DNA from: JBJYIN01 sp046237015
Lineage (GTDB): Bacteria > Pseudomonadota > Gammaproteobacteria > Enterobacterales > Enterobacteriaceae
Direction: 5' to 3'
NCBI RefSeq assembly: GCF_046237015.1
Contig: NZ_JBJYIN010000006.1
Location: 186,001-250,000, forward strand
DNA: 64,000 nucleotides
A program made the position numbers and the translations under genes. Position 1 is the stretch's first letter. Every line of letters begins with the position of its first letter. The notes under the pieces are model-generated. The model did no database searches, was not told the origin of the DNA, and was given only the letters and a program-made list of their open reading frames with translations. Of the stretch, positions 1-9,244 are shown in pieces.

Positions 1-1959
1 CAAAATCATGCCGGGCACCAGATCGTTTAAGGTTTCTACGCCTTCGGCGAAGCTGGCGGTTTTGAACTCAGGACGCGGATCGCGGCCCGGTTTTTCCAGC
101 TCTTTGATGATGTCTGTGACCGTCGGTACGCCGAAACGCTCATCGGTGAAATCTGCTGGTTTCAGGTTACGCAGCGCGCTGGGGTTTCCCATCAGCGCCT
201 GCAATGCTTGTTCGGTTGCGGCCAGAATGCGCTCCACGACCGGATAGGCTTCCGGGTGAACGGTAGAGGCATCCAGCGGGTTATCGCCATGGTTGATGCG
301 CAAGAAGCCTGCGCACTGTTCAAAGGCTTTGGGCCCCAGACGGCTGACTTTCAGCAGTTGCTCGCGGTTGTGGAAGCGACCATTCTCATCGCGCCAGGTC
401 ACGATATTTTGCGCCATCATGCGTGTCAGCCCTGCAACACGTGTTAACAGCGCAACGGAGGCCGTATTCAGATCAACGCCGACGGCGTTTACGCAGTCTT
501 CGACTACCGCATCCAGTTTCTTCGCCAGCAGACTCTGGCTGACATCATGTTGATACTGACCGACGCCAATGGATTTCGGATCGATCTTCACCAATTCCGC
601 CAACGGATCCTGCAATCGACGAGCGATAGAAACGGCGCCGCGCAATGATACATCCAGATCGGGAAACTCCAGTGCGGCCAGCTCGGATGCAGAGTACACC
701 GATGCGCCTGCTTCACTGACGATCACTTTTTGTGCCTTAACGTCCGGGAACTGCTTTTGTGTATCCAGGAAGAAGCGTTCAGTCTCACGTGAAGCCGTAC
801 CATTACCAATGGCGACCAGTTCAACCTGATGTTTGATACACAATGCCGCAACGATAGCGGCGGCTTTCGCCGTCTGACCGGTATGCGGGTAAATGGTGTC
901 AGTGGCGACCAACTTGCCGGTGGCATCAACCACCGCGACTTTTACGCCAGTACGCAGACCAGGATCCAGCCCCATGGTCGCACGCATGCCCGCTGGGGCA
1001 GCCATTAATAGGTCGTGCATATTGCGAGCGAAGACATTGATGGCTTCGTCTTCCGCCTTTTCACGCACGCTGCCCATCAATTCAGTTTCCAGATGCAGAA
1101 GCACCTTAACGCGCCATGTCCAGTTAATAACCGCTCGACGCCAGCTATCCGCAGCCGCGTTGTTTAAACGTATATTCAGGTGGTCGGTAATAATTTGTTC
1201 ACAGTAACTTTCACGAGGAGCTTCCTCATGTTGCGGATCGGCATTCAGAGACAGTTGCAGTATGCCTTCGTTACGTCCACGGAACATAGCTAGCGCACGG
1301 TGAGACGGTACCAAAGCAATGGGTTCATGGTGATCGAAATAGTCGCGGAATTTTGCACCCTCTTCTTCCTTCCCTTCTACGACGCGGGATACCAGATGGG
1401 CGTTTTTCCACAGGTAGTTACGCACTTTCGCCAGCAGCGTGGCATCTTCGGCAAAGCGCTCCATCAGAATATAGCGTGCGCCGTCCAGCGCGGCTTTTAC
1501 GTCCGCTACGCCTTTCTCGGCATCGACATAAGCCTGTGCTGTTAGCTCCGGATCCTGGCTTGGGTCTTGCCACAGGCCGTTGGCCAACGGTTCCAGACCG
1601 GCTTCCATCGCAATTTGCCCGCGCGTGCGGCGCTTAGGCTTATAGGGCAGGTAGAGATCTTCCAGCTCGGTTTTGCTGAGCGTACCGTTAATGGCGTCAG
1701 CGAGCTGTTCGGTCAATTTCCCCTGTTCATCGATAGATTTCAGAATAGTCTGGCGACGTTCGTCCAACTCGCGCAGATAGCTCAGGCGATTTTCCAGCGT
1801 GCGCAGTTGAGTATCATCCAACCCGCCAGTCACTTCTTTACGGTAACGTGCGATAAAAGGGACGGTGTTTCCTTCGTCCAGCAGGCGAATGGCAGCGTCT
1901 ACCTGCTCCGTGCGAGCCTGTAATTCGCTGGCAATAATCTGGCTTAATGAATCATTCAT
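1..1959 (-). CDS. tex: Tex transcription accessory protein, S1 RNA-binding (C-terminus beyond window)
   Basis: Partial gene: the first 653 codons are present and the C-terminus lies left of position 1. The protein begins MNDSLSQIIASEL and closely follows E. coli Tex (YhgF), a nucleic-acid-binding protein linked to transcription and ribonucleoprotein metabolism. Visible parts are the N-terminal Tex helical region (TVPFIARYRKE), the YqgF/RNase H-like domain (GLDPGLRTGVKVAVVD) and the HhH region. The window ends at LQPGMIL, the start of the S1 domain. The ATG ending at 1959 matches the family start; an in-frame ATG seven codons upstream (ending 1980) is possible. In E. coli greB lies directly upstream in the same direction; here greB is about 6 kb away and inverted. 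Confidence 0.97.
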   Translation of the reverse strand, partial: MNDSLSQIIASELQARTEQVDAAIRLLDEGNTVPFIARYRKEVTGGLDDTQLRTLENRLSYLRELDERRQTILKSIDEQGKLTEQLADAINGTLSKTELEDLYLPYKPKRRTRGQIAMEAGLEPLANGLWQDPSQDPELTAQAYVDAEKGVADVKAALDGARYILMERFAEDATLLAKVRNYLWKNAHLVSRVVEGKEEEGAKFRDYFDHHEPIALVPSHRALAMFRGRNEGILQLSLNADPQHEEAPRESYCEQIITDHLNIRLNNAAADSWRRAVINWTWRVKVLLHLETELMGSVREKAEDEAINVFARNMHDLLMAAPAGMRATMGLDPGLRTGVKVAVVDATGKLVATDTIYPHTGQTAKAAAIVAALCIKHQVELVAIGNGTASRETERFFLDTQKQFPDVKAQKVIVSEAGASVYSASELAALEFPDLDVSLRGAVSIARRLQDPLAELVKIDPKSIGVGQYQHDVSQSLLAKKLDAVVEDCVNAVGVDLNTASVALLTRVAGLTRMMAQNIVTWRDENGRFHNREQLLKVSRLGPKAFEQCAGFLRINHGDNPLDASTVHPEAYPVVERILAATEQALQALMGNPSALRNLKPADFTDERFGVPTVTDIIKELEKPGRDPRPEFKTASFAEGVETLNDLVPGMIL

Positions 1960-1990
1960 AGGTCTGATATCAATCGTCATCAATTAATGG

Positions 1991-2054
1991 GTTAAACAGC
2001 TAGTGAGTTAAACCGTTGCTAGGTTAAGCAATTACTAGGTTAAACAACAGGAGG
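1991..2054. repeat. Four tandem degenerate 16-bp repeats, GTTAAAC-headed
   Basis: Units begin at 1991, 2007, 2023 and 2039, exactly 16 bases apart. Each starts GTTAA(A/G)C; the other nine bases vary, and units 2 and 3 share a CTAG end. The array lies 30-95 bases upstream of the tex start, where operators or promoter elements are expected. The period is directly visible; function is unknown. Confidence 0.75.
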
Positions 2055-2292
2055 ACAGTTATACGGACTGAGCATGAAAAATACCAGCCTGTCCCAGCGG
2101 CATTGGCTGCGGTAAAACTTAATCAGTAATCAACGTGCCTATTTCTACGAGATAACCGACTTATTGCCGTTGAACCGTCAGCAAACTTTATCTGCATCAA
2201 TATTACGTCAGATTCTTGCAATCTATCGGCGGTTTTAGCGTATTAAATAGACGGGGCCGAGGTTATTACCCTATGGCGATGGCTTCTGATGA

Positions 2293-2305
2293 CAGGTCTG
2301 ACCTG
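2293..2305. promoter_or_regulatory. Short palindrome upstream of citrate synthase gene
   Basis: A perfect inverted repeat, CAGGTC-T-GACCTG, centred at 2299 and about 88 bases upstream of the ATG at 2387. Its size and position fit a dimeric repressor operator, but I do not recognise the regulator. Chance occurrence is possible. Confidence 0.3.
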
Positions 2306-2386
2306 ATGCACTTTATCGATAAAAATCCCCCGTATTAGGTACATTAGAGAGCAAACACGATTATTCATTCGGCAGGAGAAGGATTC

Positions 2387-3673
2387 ATGACAGCAAGACA
2401 GTCTGCGTTGGTGATAGACGGGAAAGAAAAAATGACGCTGGAGATACGTTCCGGCGTGATGGGAAAAGATGCTGTGGATATCCGCCCATTTGGTGCACAG
2501 GGGCTATGCAGCTACGATCCCGGATTTGCCAACACTGCCGGGTGTGAATCTGCCATTACCTATATTGATGCAGTGAATAGCGTATTGTTGCATCGGGGGT
2601 TTCCTGTTGAGCAATTAGCGGAGCAGTGTGACTTCACCGAGGTCTGTTTTATTCTTCTGCATGGCGAAGCGCCCACGGCGGAAGAATATGGGAAATTCGC
2701 CAACAATATCACTCGTCACACGCTGGTGCATGAGCAGATCGCCCGTATGTTTAGCGGATTTCGTCGAGATTCACACCCGATGGCGCTGATGTGTGCGGTC
2801 GTGGGGGCGCTTGCTGCGTTCTATCATGACGTGTTGGATATCAATAACCCAGAACATCGGGAACTGGCCGCGGTTCGATTGTTGTCTAAAATGCCGACGT
2901 TGGCCGCGATGTGCTACAAGTATTCTGTCGAACAACCCTCGGTCTATCCGCGTAATACCTTGTCTTATACAGGCAATTTCCTGCATATGCTGTTTTCCAT
3001 TCCAGCAGAAAAATATGAGGTGAATCCGGTATTGGAACGCGCCATGAACCGTATTTTGATTCTGCATGCCGATCATGGTCAGTGTCCGTCTACGATGGCC
3101 GTTAGGGCGTCGGGGTCGTCCGGCGCAAATCCATTCGCCAGTATTGCTGCCGGTTTGGCATCCATGTGGGGGCCATTGCACGGTGGGGCAAACGAAGCCT
3201 GTATGCATATGCTGGAAGAGATTAAAACTATCGATCGCATCCCTGAGTTTGTTCGTCGGGCAAAAGATCGCCGCGATTCATTCCGCCTGATGGGATTTGG
3301 TAACTCGATTTATCAGCATTTCGATCCACGTGCTGCGATTCTGCGTAAAACCTGTTACGAAGTGCTGAATGAGTTAGGGACGGCTGACAGCCTGTTGCAG
3401 GTGGCGATGGAACTGGAACATATCGCGATGACCGATGCCTACTTCCTTGAGAACAAGCTCTACCCCAGCGTGGATTTTTATACGTCGGTCATTCTCAAGG
3501 CGATGGGGCTGCCGCCCACCATGTTCACCGTTATTTCCACCGTAGGGCGAACCATTGGATGGATTGCGCACTGGAATGAAATGCATAATCAATCGGAAAT
3601 CAGTATCTACCGACCGCGTCAACTTTATACCGGTCAACCTCGCCGGGATTATGTTTCCCAACTGAAAGGCTGA
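2387..3673 (+). CDS. Citrate synthase family protein (GltA paralogue) with altered active-site His
   Basis: A 428-residue type II hexameric citrate synthase-like protein, alignable to E. coli GltA along its whole length (condensation of oxaloacetate and acetyl-CoA to citrate). His265 in WGPLHGGANEA and the Asp of YPSVDFY, both catalytic in GltA, are present, as are the RPRQLYTG and RTIGWIAHW arginines. The second active-site histidine (GltA His305, motif MGFGHRVY) is replaced: the sequence reads MGFGNSIY, with Asn306. It lies away from the sdh/suc genes that normally flank gltA, so it is probably a second copy. The start is set by GGAGAAGG six bases before the ATG. It may have weak, altered or no citrate synthase activity. 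It is transcribed alone and ends in a hairpin. Confidence 0.9.
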   Translation: MTARQSALVIDGKEKMTLEIRSGVMGKDAVDIRPFGAQGLCSYDPGFANTAGCESAITYIDAVNSVLLHRGFPVEQLAEQCDFTEVCFILLHGEAPTAEEYGKFANNITRHTLVHEQIARMFSGFRRDSHPMALMCAVVGALAAFYHDVLDINNPEHRELAAVRLLSKMPTLAAMCYKYSVEQPSVYPRNTLSYTGNFLHMLFSIPAEKYEVNPVLERAMNRILILHADHGQCPSTMAVRASGSSGANPFASIAAGLASMWGPLHGGANEACMHMLEEIKTIDRIPEFVRRAKDRRDSFRLMGFGNSIYQHFDPRAAILRKTCYEVLNELGTADSLLQVAMELEHIAMTDAYFLENKLYPSVDFYTSVILKAMGLPPTMFTVISTVGRTIGWIAHWNEMHNQSEISIYRPRQLYTGQPRRDYVSQLKG

Positions 3674-3681
3674 TGTTCTCT

Positions 3682-3715
3682 TCACCATGATGCGCAAATG
3701 TTGGCATCATGGTGA
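3682..3715. terminator. Hairpin after citrate synthase gene
   Basis: A perfect 12-bp stem (TCACCATGATGC with GCATCATGGTGA) around a 10-base loop, starting nine bases after the stop codon. There is no T-run, so it may act as a 3' stabiliser rather than a strict Rho-independent terminator. Confidence 0.55.
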
Positions 3716-3760
3716 TCGCAGTATGTGATGTTTGTGTCTTACGTTAGAATTTTTCCCAGT

Positions 3761-3877
<117 letters not shown>

Positions 3878-3887
<10 letters not shown>

Positions 3888-5536
3888 TTGTGCGTATTGC
3901 CAGCCGATGCGAGTGTCAGAGGGGCTGGCTTCGTCTTTTTTATCACCGGTGCGGTAGTGGCTGGTGGTGTTCCCCTCAGGTGGAAGTGATTCATCAACAT
4001 CACCAGATGGGAAGATTGTTCGTTCAGATTAGTGGCCGCGCTAGCGGATTCTTCCACGAGCGTGGCATTTTGTTGCGTGACGCGATCAAGCTGGTTTACC
4101 GCATCATGTATTTGCGAAATCCCGGATTCTTGCTCCTGTGTTGTCGTCCCGATTTCGCTGATGAGATCCGCTACGCTGCGTGCTTGACGCACCAGTTCGT
4201 CAATCGTGCTGCCGGTTTCCTCGACCAGCCGATATCCCGCTTCTACTTTCTCAACGCTGGTATTGATGAGTTCGGCAATCTCTTTTGCCGCGGAAGCGGA
4301 GCGTTGCGCCAGCGAACGAACTTCGCCAGCAACCACGGCGAAACCCCTGCCCTGTTCACCGGCGCGAGCCGCTTCGACCGCTGCATTCAGTGCCAGAATA
4401 TTTGTCTGGAAAGCAATGCCATCAATTACGCTGATAATATCGCTGATTTTGTGTGAACTGGCGGCGATCTCTTTCATCGTCACGACAATATCGCTGACGG
4501 CTTCACCGCCTTTGGTGGCCGTCTCGCTAGCCTGACTGGCTAGCCGGGTGGCGTTACGAACGGTATCCGCATTCTGACGGATAGCCTGATTCATCTGCTC
4601 CATGGAGGCTGCGGTCTGTTGCAGGCTCGCGGCCTGCTCTTCGGTACGCTGACTGAGGTTTTCGCTGCCGGCGGCAATTTGACCAGAGCCTGATGCGATG
4701 GCTTCACTGCTTTGCCGCACCTGTTCGACGATATCACTGAGATTGTTGCTCATATGACGCATCGCGGCTAATAGGCTACTGTGATCATGATTCTGTAACG
4801 TGATGTTGACCGCCAGATCGCCATCAGCCACCTGTTGGGCAATTTGTGTTGCGTAAAGCGGTTCGCCACCCAGCTGTTTTTTCAGCGTGCGGGTAATCAG
4901 CCATGCCACGACAGCGGCCATGACGGTCGCGGCAATGGAGAGTACCAACATGATGACGCTGCCGGATTGCGCATCGTTTTGCGCACGGCTCACGATAGTG
5001 TTCGTATCTTGTTGCTGTGAGGCCATCATGGCATCCAGCACCTTGAACAAGGCGTTCTGCGCATTTTGCATTTCATTAAGGATGATGGCATTACCTTGCT
5101 GGCGTTGCTGTGGTTCAGTTGATTGCACCAGTTCCATTGCTTTCAGAAAGGCGGAAAGATAGGGCGGGCGCGTTTCCTGAAACTGTTTTAACAAGGCGCG
5201 CGTACCATCGGTATCTAACTGTTCCCCCAGCTTTTTGAGATTTGTGGTATTACGGGCGATTTGCTCGTCAACAAATTGTTTTTCCTGTTTAATTTGCGCC
5301 GGATCGTTACTGATTGCGATGTTGCGAATCAAACGGGCATTGGCATCAAAACCCGCTTTGACTTCCTGAATCAATAACATGTTGGCGAGCGTTGTGCCGG
5401 AAAGACGATTGATATCGTTACCCAGCCCAACCAATTGCAGACGACCGAAAAACGCCACCAGCAAACTGATGATGATAACCAGAGAAAATCCCATACCTAG
5501 CATGTTGCCGAGTTTGATTCTATTCAGCATATTCAT
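3878..5536 (-). CDS. Methyl-accepting chemotaxis protein
   Basis: A 552-residue transmembrane chemoreceptor. It has an N-terminal membrane segment (about residues 10-30), a periplasmic four-helix-bundle ligand domain (about 31-185), a second membrane segment (about 190-212), a HAMP region, and a cytoplasmic signalling domain with the diagnostic hairpin tip (IDGIAFQTNILALNAAVEAARAG). It should control CheA/CheW in response to an unknown periplasmic ligand. The C-terminus lacks the NWETF-type pentapeptide that tethers CheR/CheB in Tar and Tsr. Its last residues (IS) and stop codon come from the ERIC element, so the native end may have been replaced. The start was chosen at 5536 because AAGGA lies five bases before it; an ATG two codons upstream is too close to that site. 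Confidence 0.95.
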
Positions 5537-5739
5537 AAACATCCTTAATTTTTTGACAGGCTATGAAGGTATAACGAAAGGGACTTGCTATCGCAATTGA
5601 CGCAAGGTGTGGCAAGGAATGATGACGGAAAAACCAGCTTTCGGGATACATCGCTATCTCCCGTATCTGAAATCTTATAGATAAGAATATCTTTAATATC
5701 GGTTAATGAAGGGTGATGTTGAGCACGTAAATTATGGAC

Positions 5740-5857
5740 AAGGAGGTTTCGTATGAAATGTGTGATCCAGAAGACAAAAACGGGAATGGCGGTGGCCTCT
5801 GCGATCGCGAGTCGTGAGGCCAGTGTGCTGGATTTGGCGAACGCGCCTGTAAATTGA
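5740..5857 (+). CDS. Candidate small protein, 34 residues, with perfect ribosome-binding site
   Basis: The coding part is 5753-5857 (ATG to TGA). A full consensus Shine-Dalgarno, AAGGAGG (5740-5746), lies six bases before the ATG. The 34-residue product begins MKCVIQKTKTGMAVASAIAS and ends ANAPVN; it is basic at the N-terminus with a short Ala-rich stretch that is too short for a certain membrane helix. It points away from the chemoreceptor and towards the 3' end of olsF. I do not recognise a family. It could also be the 5' remnant of a decayed gene. Confidence 0.45.
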
Positions 5858-5875
5858 CGCGTTCACCGGGGAGAA

Positions 5876-7594
5876 TCAGTGAGTCGTGCTATCGCTGACA
5901 AAGGGGGAAATGTAACGCTGATAGCGAGAGGTTTTGAGCTGTTGCAAATCAACCAAAACCAAGCCATCAATACAGTTGTTGAAATCGGGATCGATGCCGA
6001 AATCGATAAATTTAACGCCACCAGGTTCGCAGATTTCCGAGTACTGTTTATAGAGCGTTGGAATGGCACAGCCCATGTTGCCCAACATGCTTTTTAGCAA
6101 CGTTAGATCCTGTTGGTAATCCGAGCCCTCAAACTGTTTCAGTACGTCCGGCAGCGATGCCGGGTAAGGGCGACGTGACTGAGCCATTGGCTGATCGGGA
6201 GCAAAATGCAGACGATAAAAGGCAACCAGTAGATCGCGGGCCGTTGGCGGCAGTGTGCCGGAAAGCGATACCGGGCCAAATAAATAGCGATATTCTGGAT
6301 AGCGTGCCAGGTAAGCACCAATGCCGAGCCAAAGGTAGTCAAGGCCACGTTTACCCCAGTATTTAGGCTGGATGAAACTGCGTCCCAGTTCGATACCCGA
6401 CGCCAGTATCGGATTCATCTCTTCACCGTAATTAAACAGACTGTGGCTGTAGAGTCCTTCTTTTCCTTTTTCCGCAATTTGTCGGGCAGTTGGAATAAAG
6501 CGGTAGGCTCCGACGATTTCCAAATCGCGCTCATCCCACAGAATCAGATGCAGATAGTCATCATCGTAGGTATCCAGATCGCGGCGCTGGCCAGAGCCTT
6601 CGCCTACGGCACGGAAGGCAATCTCTCGAAGTCGTCCCAGTTCGCGTAAAATGGGGACGTAGTCTTCTTTACCTCGTTGATAGAGATAGACTATTTTTCC
6701 ATCTGGCGTGGTGCCGAGCGTTTCACAATCGGCCAGCGCACGTTTTAACATCACGCGATCTTCACCTAACGCGATAGGTTTCTCTCCGGAAAAACAGCCG
6801 GGTTTCCCTTGCCCCAACCGATAAACGTGACGACGGAAACGCGCAGCAAGATCGTTTGCCTGCCAGTCACCTTGACTCCAGGTGGCATAAGGAATACGTG
6901 CCCCAATGCGCAACTTAAGCCGATTTCCCTTCTGACGAAACATTTCCCTGACCAGAAGCAACGTGGATAAGGGACGATAAATCAGTGAGGAGAGATAAAA
7001 CAGGGTACTGTTGCGACCGCTAATATGAATCGGCACGACAGGTGCGCGCGCTTTACTGGCCATACGGATGAACCCATTGTGCCAGTGGCCGTCGCGAATA
7101 CCATTCAGACTAATACGCGACACTTCTCCTGCGGGGAACACAATAATTGCACCGTCATTATTCAAATATTGCTGCATGGCGGTAATTTGCTGACGTTTAG
7201 TGCGGTTATTAAAATTATCAACCGAGAAGAACAGATTTTTCAGTGGTTCGACGTAAGAGAGTAACTGGCTGGCCATGATACGTACATCGGGCCTGACGCT
7301 GGCGACGGCTCGTAATAGCGCGAGCCCGTCGAGTGAGCCGATGGGGTGGTTGGCAACGAGCACTACTGGCCCTTGGCTCGGAATATTTTCCAAATCGCCT
7401 TCAACCATTTCACAACTCAGGTGAAAGTGATCCAGTATTTGTTCGACCAGATCCAACCCCTTCAAATGGGGGTAACGTTGAGAAAATTGCTGGATTTCAT
7501 TTTCGAATAACAGGGAGCGTAATACTGTTTTTTGCCAGAGCGGCGTATGGCGATGCGGGGCAAGATCTTGCAGAATGGCGTCTAAGCTAAACAT
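5876..7594 (-). CDS. olsF: Bifunctional ornithine lipid synthase, OlsF type (PlsC-like plus OlsB-like)
   Basis: A 572-residue protein of two fused acyltransferases. The N-terminal half is a PlsC-like lyso-lipid acyltransferase, with ANHPIGSLDG (residues 81-90, an H-x5-D form of the acyltransferase motif) and FPAGE (153-157). The C-terminal half (about 320-520) resembles the GNAT-like OlsB/hemolysin N-acyltransferase family (LREIAFRAVGEG, DLEIVGAYRF, ELGRSFI). This order matches OlsF, described in Serratia proteamaculans, which makes ornithine lipids by N-acylating ornithine and then O-acylating the lyso-lipid. Such phosphorus-free membrane lipids are usually made under phosphate limitation; no PhoB box was identified here. 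The gene stands alone. The substrate amino acid is inferred from family only. Confidence 0.8.
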   Translation of the reverse strand: MFSLDAILQDLAPHRHTPLWQKTVLRSLLFENEIQQFSQRYPHLKGLDLVEQILDHFHLSCEMVEGDLENIPSQGPVVLVANHPIGSLDGLALLRAVASVRPDVRIMASQLLSYVEPLKNLFFSVDNFNNRTKRQQITAMQQYLNNDGAIIVFPAGEVSRISLNGIRDGHWHNGFIRMASKARAPVVPIHISGRNSTLFYLSSLIYRPLSTLLLVREMFRQKGNRLKLRIGARIPYATWSQGDWQANDLAARFRRHVYRLGQGKPGCFSGEKPIALGEDRVMLKRALADCETLGTTPDGKIVYLYQRGKEDYVPILRELGRLREIAFRAVGEGSGQRRDLDTYDDDYLHLILWDERDLEIVGAYRFIPTARQIAEKGKEGLYSHSLFNYGEEMNPILASGIELGRSFIQPKYWGKRGLDYLWLGIGAYLARYPEYRYLFGPVSLSGTLPPTARDLLVAFYRLHFAPDQPMAQSRRPYPASLPDVLKQFEGSDYQQDLTLLKSMLGNMGCAIPTLYKQYSEICEPGGVKFIDFGIDPDFNNCIDGLVLVDLQQLKTSRYQRYISPFVSDSTTH

Positions 7595-7770
7595 AAATCG
7601 TTCTCCGTAGCTCTCCGTGGGTAAAAGTACGGGATTGAAATGACATATTTATGTCTGTCGATAGATTATTAGCCAGAATTGTAAGGATGTGTAATGGAAA
7701 GGGCGTTTTTTGTTCAACTTTCTCATAAAAAGCCGGTGTATCAGGCTAAAGCCTCGTTGAGGTGGCTCAC

Positions 7771-8247
7771 GTGAAAACAAATCTGATTACGCGTGAGGGC
7801 TATAACATACTGCGGGCAGAGCACGATCATCTCTGGAATGTAAAGCGCCCGGAAATTACAAAGATTGTTTCCTGGGCTGCCAGTCTGGGCGATCGCTCTG
7901 AAAATGCGGATTACACCTACAATAAGCGTCTCTTGCGCCAGATTGATCGGCGTTTACGTTATCTCAGAAAATGTTTGGCAGAGCTGAAAATTGTCGATTA
8001 TTCACCACAGCAGGACGGCAAAGTGTTTTTTGGTGCTTGGGTTGAAATCGAAAATGAAGATGGCGATGTGAAACGCTTTCGCATTGTTGGTCCGGATGAA
8101 ATCTATGGGGAAAATAAGGACTACATTTCGATTGATTCGCCGATGGCTCGCGCATTACTCAAAAAAAGGGTAGATGATGAGCTTGTTGTACAGACCCCGG
8201 ATGGACCGCGTGAATGGTTTGTTAATGCTATCGATTATATAAAGTAG
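7771..8247 (+). CDS. greB: Transcription elongation factor GreB
   Basis: The 158-residue protein matches E. coli GreB (158 residues). It has an N-terminal coiled coil (to about residue 75, with SLGDRSENADYTYNK at its acidic tip) and a C-terminal FKBP-like domain (DYISIDSPMARALL). It enters the RNA polymerase secondary channel and stimulates transcript cleavage in backtracked complexes. The GTG at 7771 is chosen because GAGG lies eight bases upstream and the length then equals E. coli; an upstream GTG (7762) overlaps the ribosome-binding site. Here greB is codirectional with ompR, whereas in E. coli it is divergent from ompR and precedes tex. Confidence 0.97.
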   Translation: MKTNLITREGYNILRAEHDHLWNVKRPEITKIVSWAASLGDRSENADYTYNKRLLRQIDRRLRYLRKCLAELKIVDYSPQQDGKVFFGAWVEIENEDGDVKRFRIVGPDEIYGENKDYISIDSPMARALLKKRVDDELVVQTPDGPREWFVNAIDYIK

Positions 8248-8524
8248 TGATTCATGCCAATGATAACACCAGAAAAAGTTGGGTTTCGAGAAAGCGATAA
8301 GCAAGTAACGATAGTGTTCGGTGGTTTGTTGGCGATCTGGCTATAATTCAGCGATATCCGTGATTAAGTTGGCGCTGACAGGCAAAGGAACCGGTTGATT
8401 CCCCGTGTGTTAATATGGTTTGTAACAATTTTGCTTCGAATGTATATCAGAAACGACTGTCAGTAATTCGTGTGATTCTGAACAATAGCGGCATCGGCGG
8501 CGATTGTGCCTTTGGAGAAAGAGA

Positions 8525-9244
8525 ATGCAAGAGAACTATAAAATTCTGGTTGTAGATGACGACATGCGCTTGCGGGCGTTATTGGAGCGTTATCTGACCG
8601 AGCAGGGTTTTCAGGTACGTAGTGTTGCCAATGCTGAACAGATGGATCGTTTGCTGACTCGTGAATCCTTTCACCTGATGGTGTTGGATCTGATGTTGCC
8701 AGGTGAAGATGGTTTATCCATTTGCCGTCGTTTACGCAGCCAGAGTAACCCGATGCCTATCATTATGGTGACGGCAAAAGGCGAGGAAGTTGACCGTATT
8801 GTCGGTCTGGAAATTGGGGCGGATGATTACATTCCTAAACCTTTTAACCCACGTGAATTGCTGGCACGCATCCGGGCGGTGCTGCGTCGTCAGGCGAATG
8901 AATTGCCAGGCGCACCTTCTCAGGAAGAAGCGATTATCGCATTTGGTAAATTTAAGCTGAATCTGGGGACGCGTGAGATGTTCCGTGATGATGAACCGAT
9001 GCCGTTAACCAGCGGCGAGTTCGCCGTGCTGAAAGCGTTGGTCAGTCATCCGCGTGAGCCGTTATCCCGTGACAAACTGATGAATCTGGCCCGTGGTCGT
9101 GAGTATAGCGCCATGGAGCGATCCATTGACGTGCAGATTTCCCGTTTGCGCCGTATGGTCGAAGAAGATCCGGCACATCCACGTTATATCCAGACCGTTT
9201 GGGGTCTGGGTTATGTCTTTGTTCCGGACGGCAGTAAGGCATGA
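8525..9244 (+). CDS. ompR: Osmolarity response regulator OmpR
   Basis: A 239-residue OmpR, almost identical to E. coli. The receiver domain (1-120) carries the phospho-acceptor Asp in LDLMLPGEDG and the Lys of DDYIPKPFNPREL. The C-terminal winged helix binds DNA (RSIDVQISRLRRMVEEDP). With EnvZ it controls porins and, in plant pathogens, envelope and motility genes. The ATG at 8525 follows GGAGAAAGAGA and gives the family length; the longer upstream reading has no support. It overlaps envZ by four bases (ATGA), so the two are translationally coupled. Confidence 0.99.
   Translation: MQENYKILVVDDDMRLRALLERYLTEQGFQVRSVANAEQMDRLLTRESFHLMVLDLMLPGEDGLSICRRLRSQSNPMPIIMVTAKGEEVDRIVGLEIGADDYIPKPFNPRELLARIRAVLRRQANELPGAPSQEEAIIAFGKFKLNLGTREMFRDDEPMPLTSGEFAVLKALVSHPREPLSRDKLMNLARGREYSAMERSIDVQISRLRRMVEEDPAHPRYIQTVWGLGYVFVPDGSKA

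Larger units (their letters stand above)
1960..2386. other. Intergenic region between divergent tex and citrate synthase
   Basis: About 430 bases without a gene. It holds four degenerate 16-base direct repeats next to tex (1991-2054) and a short perfect palindrome (2293-2305) about 80 bases before the citrate synthase start. A ribosome-binding site (GGAGAAGG) stands just before the ATG at 2387. I see no convincing full sigma-70 promoter. Confidence 0.6.

Noticed and set aside
8254..8346. 30-codon ORF just after greB (MPMITPEKVG...)
   Set aside because: It has an ATG and a clean frame but no ribosome-binding site, and it lies in the ompR upstream region where short frames occur by chance.
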